Assembly: GCA_041745735.1 (NCBI GenBank)
Contig: JBGTII010000102.1
Span: 1-64,000 of the forward strand
DNA from: OLB17 sp041745735
GTDB lineage: Bacteria > Acidobacteriota > Blastocatellia > Pyrinomonadales > Pyrinomonadaceae
Reading direction: 5' to 3'
DNA length: 64,000 nt
Under the pieces are notes generated by a model, which was not told the DNA's origin, searched no databases, and saw only the letters and a list, made by a program, of their open reading frames with translations. This document shows, piece after piece, positions 41,348 through 48,905 of the stretch. A program made the translations under genes and the position numbers. Each line of letters starts with the position of its first letter. The stretch's first letter is position 1.

Positions 41348-42172
41348 TTAGTATCCCTTACGGGTTGTGTAGCGAACAATAATATTGATCACGAGGATCA
41401 ACGTTATCAAAACCAAGGTTGCGGCCCAGGCTTTGGCGTGCCACTCTTCGAACGGCGAGATCGCATAATTGTAGATCTGCACAGGCATTGAAGCCATCGG
41501 TTCGTCGAGGTAAATATTGTAGAATCTGCTGCCAAATGACGTGAACAGCAGCGGTGCTGTCTCACCCAGCACACGGGCAACCGCCAGCATCGCTCCGGTC
41601 GCGATACCGGTCTTGGCCGCCGGTAGGACAATGTCCCATGTTACCCGCCATTCCGGAGCACCCAAGGCAAGAGCACCCTCGCGCATGGATTTTGGAACCA
41701 GCTTTACGATCTCTTCGGTCGTTCGCGTGACGATCGGGATCATTATCAACGCGAGGGCGAGCGAACCGGCAAGGGTTGAAAAATACCCTTGCTGTAAAAC
41801 GACCAGCGCATATACAAACACGCCAAAAACGATCGACGGAATACCGATCATCGAATCCGCAACGAATCTTACGATTGTCCCAAACCAACCGTTGCCCAAC
41901 TCCGCGAGATATGTGCCGATCGCAATGCCAAGCGGAATACCAACTAGAGAGGCGAGTCCAAGCAGTGTGAGCGATCCTACGATAGCGTTACCAATGCCGC
42001 CGCCTTCGCCAACCGGTTTCGGTGTTTCAACCAAAAATTGCCAACTTAGCGAGGAAATGCCCTGATAAGAAATATAGCCGAGAATGAGAACAAGAATGCC
42101 GACCACTCCGAACGCACAGAGTGCGGTAAGTGTCGTCATTATGGAGTTCATCAGGCGTCTTTTCTCGATCAT
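41348..42172 (-). CDS. pstA: Phosphate ABC transporter permease PstA
   Basis: Inner-membrane permease (274 residues, about six segments). The EAA-like cytosolic loop is seen as MREGALALGAPEWRVTWDIVLP. The order pstS-pstC-pstA-pstB-phoU matches the standard operon. Confidence 0.93.
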   Translation of the reverse strand: MIEKRRLMNSIMTTLTALCAFGVVGILVLILGYISYQGISSLSWQFLVETPKPVGEGGGIGNAIVGSLTLLGLASLVGIPLGIAIGTYLAELGNGWFGTIVRFVADSMIGIPSIVFGVFVYALVVLQQGYFSTLAGSLALALIMIPIVTRTTEEIVKLVPKSMREGALALGAPEWRVTWDIVLPAAKTGIATGAMLAVARVLGETAPLLFTSFGSRFYNIYLDEPMASMPVQIYNYAISPFEEWHAKAWAATLVLITLILVINIIVRYTTRKGY

Positions 42173-42183
42173 AACTAAATCAA

Positions 42184-43149
42184 TCAGGCCACGTTCTGCG
42201 TCTTTCGGCTAACGCTCATTATTAGAAGTTTGGCTAGAAATGTAACGATAAATGTCACAACAAAAAGTATCAGTCCCATCTCGACCAAGGCACTTAAATA
42301 CAGGTCACCGGTCGCCTCGGTAAATTCATTTGCGATCACCGATGCGATCGTGTAAGCCGGGTCAAACAGCGACGCACTGATCTGCGGCCGGTTTCCTATG
42401 ATCATCGTAACGGCCATCGTTTCGCCGATCGCACGCCCGAGACCGAGGATAACGGCTCCGGCAATTCCCGAGGATGCGTTTGCCAGAACGATCTTTGTCG
42501 TCTCCCACTTGGTCGCACCGAGGGCAAGTGCCGCTTCACGCTGAGTCACCGGCACAGCCTCTAGAATGTCGCGAACGACCGCCGTGATGATCGGTGTGAT
42601 CATGATCGCGAGTATCACACCGCCCGTAAACATACCGATGCCCGTTGGCGTCCCCTTAAAAAAAGGTAGCCAGCCAAAATACTCCTGTAACGGCGGCTGC
42701 ACGTAAACACGTAAAAACGGAGCGAGCACAAAGATCGCCCACAGCCCGTAAACTACCGACGGGATCGCCGCAAGAAGCTCGACCAGAAAACCGATGGGAC
42801 GAGCAACAGATTTTGGTGCCTGCTCGACAAGGAAAACCGCAACGCCTATCGACAGTGGAGTCGCGATCACAACCGCGATGACCGCCGAAAGCACAGTGCC
42901 GTAGATGAACGGCAACGCCCCAAACTCACCTTTTATCGGATCCCAGACCTGACCGTAGAGAAAGGAGAAACCGAACTCTCTGATCGAAAGCCAGGAGCCT
43001 TGCCCGATGACCACCAGCATCGTAACCACGATCACAAGTATCAATGCTGCGCACGCGGTCAATAGGAGTCGATAGACCTTATCAGACGACGAGAATCTTC
43101 GCTTTACTTCGCCGGACGGCGTAATATTTTGGATCGGTTCGTTTGCCAT
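42184..43149 (-). CDS. pstC: Phosphate ABC transporter permease PstC
   Basis: Inner-membrane permease (321 residues). The EAA-type loop is VTQREAALALGATKWETTKI, and GLGRAIGETMAVTMIIGNR is a PstC landmark. The N-terminus is cytosolic with a first segment near residue 28. Its ATG directly overlaps the pstS stop. Confidence 0.93.
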   Translation of the reverse strand: MANEPIQNITPSGEVKRRFSSSDKVYRLLLTACAALILVIVVTMLVVIGQGSWLSIREFGFSFLYGQVWDPIKGEFGALPFIYGTVLSAVIAVVIATPLSIGVAVFLVEQAPKSVARPIGFLVELLAAIPSVVYGLWAIFVLAPFLRVYVQPPLQEYFGWLPFFKGTPTGIGMFTGGVILAIMITPIITAVVRDILEAVPVTQREAALALGATKWETTKIVLANASSGIAGAVILGLGRAIGETMAVTMIIGNRPQISASLFDPAYTIASVIANEFTEATGDLYLSALVEMGLILFVVTFIVTFLAKLLIMSVSRKTQNVA

Positions 43150-44225
43150 TAGTTAACAGCGGTACTCAGTGATTTGCCATTAAAGGAGACTTGGGCGATC
43201 TTGGCCGAAGCCCGTCGCACCATACCCGCTGGCAGAGGCGAATAATACAAGGGTTGTGCAAATCGCTGTCCGTCATTTATGCCCCACGCGAGGAAATCGA
43301 CCAGCGTTTTACCTACCGTTTCATCTAGTTGATCCTTGTAGATCAAGACATACACATAGCTTGAGATCGGATAGGCGTTTGCACCGGCGGCATCGGTGAT
43401 CGACGCTCGAAGATCGTCGGGTGTCTCGTCGAGTGTTTCTGCGGCCGCGTTGGTTACGGTCTCAAAGTTTGGAACGACATAGTTTCCCGCTTTGTTCTTG
43501 AGCAGAGCGACTGGCATCTTATTCTTTACCGCATAAGCAAGCTCGACATAACCGATCGTATTCGGCGTTTGCTTGACCTGTCCGGTCACTCCCTCGTTAC
43601 CCTTGCCTCCAAGGCCGACCGGAAAGCTCGGTGACGTTCCCTCGCCGACCCTTTCTTTCCACTCCGGACTAACCTTTGAAAGGTAATTGGTGAAAATGGC
43701 CGATGTTCCACTTCCGTCCGAGCGGTGCACTACAGTCAATGGGGCTGACGGCAGAGTGGCCTCTGGATTGTCTGCCTTGATCCGTTCATCATCCCAAACG
43801 GTGATCTTACCGAGAAAAATATCCGCGATCGTTGAGGGTGAAAAGCGTAGCGGCTGGGAAACACTTTCCAGATTATAGGTCAAAACGACGGCCCCAAGAA
43901 TTACCGGAACGTGGATGATCTCACCCGGTGCCGACTTGATATCAGCGTCGCTCATAACGAGATCCGACGCTCCGAACTGGATGGTTCGTTCTTTGACTTG
44001 TTTGATCCCGCCTCCAGATCCGATAGATTGATAGTCGATCCTTACATTTGAGTTGAGGTTTCCGTATTCACTCACCCATTTCTGCATGAGCGGGTTGATC
44101 AACGACGACCCGGCTCCCTGTATCTTTATGCTGTCGCCTTTGCCACGCCTACCGCTAAAACAGGACAAAACCAGCATCGTCGAAACGATCAGGACGCAAA
44201 CAAGAAAGATGCGAATTGCTGACAT
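43149..44225 (-). CDS. pstS: Phosphate-binding lipoprotein PstS
   Basis: Extracytoplasmic phosphate receptor. The start at 44225 gives MSAIRIFLVCVLIVSTMLVL with lipobox VLSC. Binding motifs are IQGAGSSLINPLMQKW, FGASDLVMSDADI and VVHRSDGSGTSAIFTNYLS, which holds the Ser/Asp phosphate-contact residues. The frame is also open to 44258. It is the first gene of the operon. Confidence 0.94.
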   Translation of the reverse strand: MSAIRIFLVCVLIVSTMLVLSCFSGRRGKGDSIKIQGAGSSLINPLMQKWVSEYGNLNSNVRIDYQSIGSGGGIKQVKERTIQFGASDLVMSDADIKSAPGEIIHVPVILGAVVLTYNLESVSQPLRFSPSTIADIFLGKITVWDDERIKADNPEATLPSAPLTVVHRSDGSGTSAIFTNYLSKVSPEWKERVGEGTSPSFPVGLGGKGNEGVTGQVKQTPNTIGYVELAYAVKNKMPVALLKNKAGNYVVPNFETVTNAAAETLDETPDDLRASITDAAGANAYPISSYVYVLIYKDQLDETVGKTLVDFLAWGINDGQRFAQPLYYSPLPAGMVRRASAKIAQVSFNGKSLSTAVN

Positions 44226-44614
44226 AAGATCAACCAAGAGATCGAGCAAAAGTACCACTCGAATTGCACGGATCAGTTTGCCTTTAATAGAACGATATTG
44301 AAGAGATTACGTCGACTTTGGTCTAAACGCAAAACAGGGCCGTCTCCAAAGTTTGGTTCATATTATGCGAACGAGAATTATAGTCCAGAGCAAATATCCT
44401 ATGGGTTACATAATACTTAACTTTTTTATTCGAGTTTGCCTGAGATCTAGTGATGTAACACTTTGTTAACATTTTAATAACTTTTTGCTATACGCCTTTT
44501 TGGGCGAACGCGCATCGATTACCCTCACATCCAAACACCGGCGAATTAGCGTATTGGCATTCGATGGTCTTTAACATTAGAATCGTCACAACGCCTGAAA
44601 GGTTCGGAGGAAAT
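44226..44614. other. Intergenic region with pst regulatory elements
   Basis: About 390 bases between divergent pstS and the M48 protease. On the minus strand a TATAAT lies at 44377-44382. Three hexamers GTAACA, TTAACA and ATAACT repeat at 11-bp spacing from 44455. No RNA gene is seen. Confidence 0.5.
44404..44482. promoter_or_regulatory. Pho-box-like repeats upstream of pstS
   Basis: Hexamers GTAACA (44455-44460), TTAACA (44466-44471) and ATAACT (44477-44482) have 11-bp periodicity, the spacing used by PhoB/PhoP-type regulators. A similar pair (GGTTACA, ACTTAAC, 11 bp apart) lies at 44404-44421. Sequence is degenerate, so this is tentative. Confidence 0.4.
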
Positions 44615-46021
44615 ATGAACAAGCACAGTTTTGGAAAGCGGATAGTGTCAGCGGCAATAATCGCCGCGATGTGGACGTTGCCGATCGCAATGATCGCTCA
44701 GACGCGCGTGATCGCGCCAAAGAATAAATACAAGGTCCAGGACGATGTTAAGCTCGGCAGTGACGCTTCGCAACAGATCGAGAAACAGTTTCCGGTGATA
44801 AATGACGCCGACGCGACGGCTTACATCGAACGTGTTGGCCGTCGGCTAGTCGCGGGGATACCGCAGCAGTTCAATCAACCTGCTTTCAACTACCGTTTCA
44901 AATGGGTTAACGCCAGCGACATCAATGCGTTTGCCTTGCCCGGCGGCCCGATGTACGTAAATCGAGGCATGATCGAAAAAGCCAACAACGAAGGCGAGAT
45001 GGCCGGCGTTATGGCTCACGAGATCAGCCACATTGCTCTGCGTCATGCGACCGCTCAGGCGACCCAACAGGGCAGTGCAAAAAGTATGCTCGGGACCATT
45101 GGCCTTATCCTCGGCGGTGCGATCCTCGGAGGCGAGGCCGGAGCCCAACTAGGAATGCTCGGTGCTACAGCGTGGATGACCAAATACAGCCGCGCTTATG
45201 AATCACAGTCCGACACCCTCGGAGCACAGATCATGGCAAATGCGGGATATGATCCGCGTGATCTCGCAAATGTTTTCCGCACGATCCAGCAGCAGGAAAG
45301 GGGCGGCGGAGGCCCCCAGTGGATTAGCAGCCATCCAGATCCGGGCAATCGCTACGAGGCTATCAATCGCGAGGCGCAGTATCTAAATGTTTCGTCAAAT
45401 CCCATTAAGATAACGCGCGATTTCGAACGCATCCAGGCACGTTTTCGTTCAATGCCGCCGGCAAAGACGATGGCACAGCTCGAAAAAGAGGCTGAGCGGG
45501 GCCAGGGTCAAAATAATCCCACCGCCGGCGGGCGTTATTCAAACAGCGTTCAATATCCGTCGAGCCGCGTTCGCACCTACACGGGTTCGAGCTGGCTGCG
45601 TGTGAACGTGCCGTCGAACTGGCGTGAATTTTCGAGTCAGGACGATGTTCAGTTTGCTCCTGAGGGGGCGTATGGCGATCAGGGCATTACGCGCGGAGCG
45701 ATGTTTGGTGTAATGAGTTCACAAACCGGTGACATCGGCCGTGACTCTGAGGCGTTGGTCAACGGACTCCTTCAGGGTAATTCGTACCTGCGTCAGCAAA
45801 CCGGCTGGTCGCAAGTCTATGTCGCCGGACGACAGGGCTACTCGACACAGCTCGCCGGCCGCTCGCCGCTCACCAACCAGACCGAGATCGTCACGATCTA
45901 CACGACTAACTTGCGAAACGGCGGTATCTTTTACGTCGCAACGGTCGCCCCGCAGAGCGAATCGAACAGCTATTCGTATGCTTTCCGGAATATGCTCAAC
46001 TCGATTCGGTTGAACGATTAA
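44615..46021 (+). CDS. M48-family metalloprotease, exported
   Basis: Zinc protease of the M48 (Ste24/BepA-like) family. GGAGG lies five bases before the ATG at 44615, which gives a signal peptide ending near MIAQ. The catalytic motif is MAHEISHIALRHA (His135, Glu136, His139), with the downstream glutamate in SRAYESQSD (Glu196). The C-terminal half (about 320-468) is a separate domain beginning SSWLRVNVPSNWREFSSQDD of unknown family. At 468 residues it is long for M48B. It is probably a periplasmic/outer-membrane quality-control protease. Confidence 0.88.
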   Translation: MNKHSFGKRIVSAAIIAAMWTLPIAMIAQTRVIAPKNKYKVQDDVKLGSDASQQIEKQFPVINDADATAYIERVGRRLVAGIPQQFNQPAFNYRFKWVNASDINAFALPGGPMYVNRGMIEKANNEGEMAGVMAHEISHIALRHATAQATQQGSAKSMLGTIGLILGGAILGGEAGAQLGMLGATAWMTKYSRAYESQSDTLGAQIMANAGYDPRDLANVFRTIQQQERGGGGPQWISSHPDPGNRYEAINREAQYLNVSSNPIKITRDFERIQARFRSMPPAKTMAQLEKEAERGQGQNNPTAGGRYSNSVQYPSSRVRTYTGSSWLRVNVPSNWREFSSQDDVQFAPEGAYGDQGITRGAMFGVMSSQTGDIGRDSEALVNGLLQGNSYLRQQTGWSQVYVAGRQGYSTQLAGRSPLTNQTEIVTIYTTNLRNGGIFYVATVAPQSESNSYSYAFRNMLNSIRLND

Positions 46022-46041
46022 TTGACGTTAATGCTTAGTAC

Positions 46042-46073
46042 AAAAGGCAGGGTGATATCATCCTGCCTTTTTT
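46042..46073. terminator. Bidirectional terminator
   Basis: AAAAGGCAGG / CCTGCCTTTT with a further near-perfect core (GTGATATCAT) and a T tract, between the convergent M48 protease and MFS genes. It overlaps the MFS stop codon. Confidence 0.85.
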
Positions 46074-47310
46074 AGGCGTCCGTGACCTCTTTGTCGACTC
46101 TGATGGTCGTCATCAGAAGGATCGCGAGTACCGAGACACAGGCACTCGCCAGAAACGCAGTCGTCGCCCCGAATCTGTCCCAGAGAAGCCCAAAAAGCAG
46201 CGAGGCGGGAAACACCGTAATGCCATAAGCCAGGTTGTATAACCCATACGCGGTGCCGCGTTTGTTCTCCGGCACCATGTCTGCGACAAAGGCTTTTTCG
46301 ACGCCCTCGGTCAGGCCAAAATACACCCCGTAGATGATAAACAGTGCCCACGCTTGCCACGCCGAATCGACGAAGGCAAACCCTGCGTAGACAAACCCGT
46401 ACACCAGCCAACCGGCGATGATGACCTGTTTGCGGCCAAGCCGGTCCGACAGGTCGCCGCCGATCAGCGAACTGACGACCTTGCTCACATGCAGCGTCAT
46501 CCACAGCAGTGGCAGCAGGACCGGCGAGATACCGGCATCGGCCGCACGCAGCAGCAAAAATGCATCGGTCGAATTAGAGAGCGTGAAAAGTGCGATGACC
46601 CACAGAAAGCGTTTGAAATTACCGTCAAACCCCTTGAGCGAAAGCGTGGGGGGATCGACCGCCGCGTGGGGCTTTGGATCTTCGCGGACTAGGAACGCGA
46701 TGACCAGCAAGCCGAGAACGACTGGAACCGACGCAAACAAAAATACCTGTTGGTATTCGCGGATCGTTGGATTACTGGTATCAACCGCAAAATACGCGAG
46801 CAGCATGAAACCGACGACTGGGCCGAAAACCGCCCCAAGATGGTCCGCCGCACGGTTAAATCCAAATGCAAAACCACGCTGATTTTTGGGCACACTCTCG
46901 GAGATCAGCGCGTCACGCGGTGCCCCGCGAATGCCTTTGCCGACGCGGTCGGTCATCCGCACGACCAGCACCTGCGGCCAGCTACTGGCAAACGCTAGAA
47001 ACGGGCGTGTGATAGCGGCAAGCGAATAGCCAAGGAATACGGGCAGTTTGCGGGTGCCAAAACGGTCGGAGAGATAGCCGGAAAAGAGTTTTAAAATGCT
47101 GGCGATCGATTCGGCAAAGCCTTCGATCAGGCCGATCGCAAATGGCGACGCTCCCAGGCTGAGAGCGAGAAACGCGGGCAGTAGCGGATAGACGATATCA
47201 CTCGAAACATCGTTCAAAAACGCGACAAAGCTCAACGCGACGACATTTCGCGGGAGCTTACGGTAACGGCTCAATCGGCCTGTCTTGATTTCAGGTTCGA
47301 TGGGCGTCAT
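46072..47310 (-). CDS. MFS transporter
   Basis: A 412-residue inner-membrane transporter with about 12 hydrophobic segments. The MFS loop motif is seen as GYLSDRFGTRK between TM2 and TM3 and again as GGDLSDRLGRK in the second half. VGKGIRGAPRDALISESVP matches the group of MFS proteins annotated as staphyloferrin- or multidrug-like, but substrate is unknown. It is 9 bases from the small membrane gene. Confidence 0.88.
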   Translation of the reverse strand: MTPIEPEIKTGRLSRYRKLPRNVVALSFVAFLNDVSSDIVYPLLPAFLALSLGASPFAIGLIEGFAESIASILKLFSGYLSDRFGTRKLPVFLGYSLAAITRPFLAFASSWPQVLVVRMTDRVGKGIRGAPRDALISESVPKNQRGFAFGFNRAADHLGAVFGPVVGFMLLAYFAVDTSNPTIREYQQVFLFASVPVVLGLLVIAFLVREDPKPHAAVDPPTLSLKGFDGNFKRFLWVIALFTLSNSTDAFLLLRAADAGISPVLLPLLWMTLHVSKVVSSLIGGDLSDRLGRKQVIIAGWLVYGFVYAGFAFVDSAWQAWALFIIYGVYFGLTEGVEKAFVADMVPENKRGTAYGLYNLAYGITVFPASLLFGLLWDRFGATTAFLASACVSVLAILLMTTIRVDKEVTDA

Positions 47311-47319
47311 AAAACGGCG

Positions 47320-47589
47320 TTATCGACGCGTCGGCGAAATTCTTGGCGGTCCGGGACGGGGACGCTCCGTGCTTGAGCCAAGATATAGAGCGGCGATGCC
47401 GCCGACAATTGCTATCAATAAAATGACTCCGACGATAGCCATTCGAAAAGCCATTTTTAACGTTTTCTTGAGCAGTAAGAAGGCAGTTATGGCAACGGCG
47501 ATACAAATAAGGACGAAAACGACCGCCGCAAATGCCCCGAGTACAGGCCCGCTCGGTGCGGCGTCAAAAAATAAAAGATAGTTGGTCAT
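47320..47589 (-). CDS. Small membrane protein
   Basis: An 89-residue protein with two hydrophobic segments (VLGAFAAVVFVLICIAVAI, MAIVGVILLIAIVGGIAAL) separated by a short basic loop and a Pro/Arg-rich end. No family recognised. Its ATG overlaps the yacG stop by four bases (ATGA), so it is translationally coupled. Confidence 0.65.
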   Translation of the reverse strand: MTNYLLFFDAAPSGPVLGAFAAVVFVLICIAVAITAFLLLKKTLKMAFRMAIVGVILLIAIVGGIAALYLGSSTERPRPGPPRISPTRR

Positions 47590-47786
47590 TTTCTCTCCTG
47601 TTGGGCCCTTTCGATGGCGTCAAGATCCTCGTCCGTCAGACTGGACGTTTCGCTTGGCAGATTGTACTCCTCGTCCGCCCACGCACCAAAATCGAGCAGC
47701 TTGCACCGCTCGGAGCAAAACGGCCGAAATTCGTTACCGGTAAATTCTGTCTCTTTGCCGCAATTGGGGCATTTTACAATAGGCAT
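47586..47786 (-). CDS. yacG: DNA gyrase inhibitor YacG
   Basis: Small zinc-binding protein (66 residues) that inhibits DNA gyrase. The four Cys ligands are in KCPNCGKETEF (Cys6, Cys9) and FCSERCKLLDFGAWADEEY (Cys24, Cys28), the YacG signature. The start at 47786 is preferred over 47813, which adds a non-homologous stretch. Confidence 0.9.
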   Translation of the reverse strand: MPIVKCPNCGKETEFTGNEFRPFCSERCKLLDFGAWADEEYNLPSETSSLTDEDLDAIERAQQERK

Positions 47787-47888
47787 AACGCGCGTCGAAG
47801 GAAAGATTAGCATACGGCGAAAGTAGCGAACAATCCATGCGAAAAAAACGTATTTTTGTATGAGATTTTGTGGTAAAAAAGGATTGTT

Positions 47889-48866
47889 ATGAACGATTAC
47901 AAAGCAACGTTTGACCGATGGACAAAAAAGGCGACCGATAAGCTCGAAGAGATCGATTCGCAGCTTGGCCTAAAAGATAAGATCGAAGGCGGAGCCCGCG
48001 TCGTTGTCGATGCCGCCAAAACCGGTGCCGAATACGTTAAGACCGAGGCCGAGAAAACCGAGCTTGGAAAAAAGGCTGTCGATCTGACGGAATCGGCGAT
48101 CGATACTGCAAGCGGAGCGGCGAAATCTGCTTGGAACGCCAGCGAACCCGTACGTGACGTAGCCGTCGATGCCGGAAAAAAAACTGGCGGCGCGGTCGTT
48201 GATACGGCTGAAAAGGCCGGTGATTTTTTTGTTGACGCCAGCGACACCGTCGGCACGAACGCAAAACGCGTTGCTAAGGTGGTCGGATTTGGTTCGAGCC
48301 TGACCTCGACACTAGATTCCGGGTTAAAGTCCGCCAAAAAAGCCGCCGATTGGGCTGCCGCAGACCCGATGCGTGCCGCCACAACCGGAGCGTCGATGGC
48401 TGTCGGCGCCGGGCTCGGGATCATTTTTACGGGCATCAGTTCGCATTGGCTACTTAACAGCGCGATCCCAACGTGGTCGGTCAAAAAGCTCGCCGAGCAG
48501 TTTGACGGCTATCTCAAACGCCGCGAGGATATGATCGTCAAAGGCCAGCTTTCTGACGCCGACGCCGAACGCGTCAATTTTGAACGCGACATCGCCACCC
48601 GCATAGGAGCCCCGTTGCTCGGAGCATTTTCATTTGCGTCCGGTGCGGTGATGATGACAAATGTCCTTAATCCGGCGGCGGTCACAGGTTTCCCCATCGG
48701 CTCGATCATCGGCGGCAACCCTCTACTCGAAGGCGTCTGGTTCTTTGGCAACGGAATGGTCTGCTTTAAGACAAGCTACGATTTCTTTATGATCGCCCTC
48801 GAAGGCCAAGAGGATGTGGAGAAGATGGTGAAAGAGATAAAAGGGCTACTGCCGCAGGCTATCTAA
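47889..48866 (+). CDS. LEA-like protein with C-terminal membrane-type region
   Basis: A 325-residue protein. Residues about 30-140 are Ala/Asp/Lys/Thr-rich with roughly 11-residue repeats (VVDAAKTGAEYVKTEAEKT, GAAKSAWNASEP, DVAVDAGKKTGGAVVDTAEK), typical of LEA-type or amphipathic repeat proteins. The second half has hydrophobic segments (GASMAVGAGLGIIFTG, LGAFSFASGAVMMTNVL, GGNPLLEGVWFFGNGMV). No signal peptide. It may protect membranes or proteins in stress, but that is inference. Flanked by yacG (divergent) and the kinase (convergent). Confidence 0.6.
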   Translation: MNDYKATFDRWTKKATDKLEEIDSQLGLKDKIEGGARVVVDAAKTGAEYVKTEAEKTELGKKAVDLTESAIDTASGAAKSAWNASEPVRDVAVDAGKKTGGAVVDTAEKAGDFFVDASDTVGTNAKRVAKVVGFGSSLTSTLDSGLKSAKKAADWAAADPMRAATTGASMAVGAGLGIIFTGISSHWLLNSAIPTWSVKKLAEQFDGYLKRREDMIVKGQLSDADAERVNFERDIATRIGAPLLGAFSFASGAVMMTNVLNPAAVTGFPIGSIIGGNPLLEGVWFFGNGMVCFKTSYDFFMIALEGQEDVEKMVKEIKGLLPQAI

Positions 48867-48905
48867 CTTGGTAATGGAAAGCTAAATTGAAACTGGCTGC
48901 ATTGC

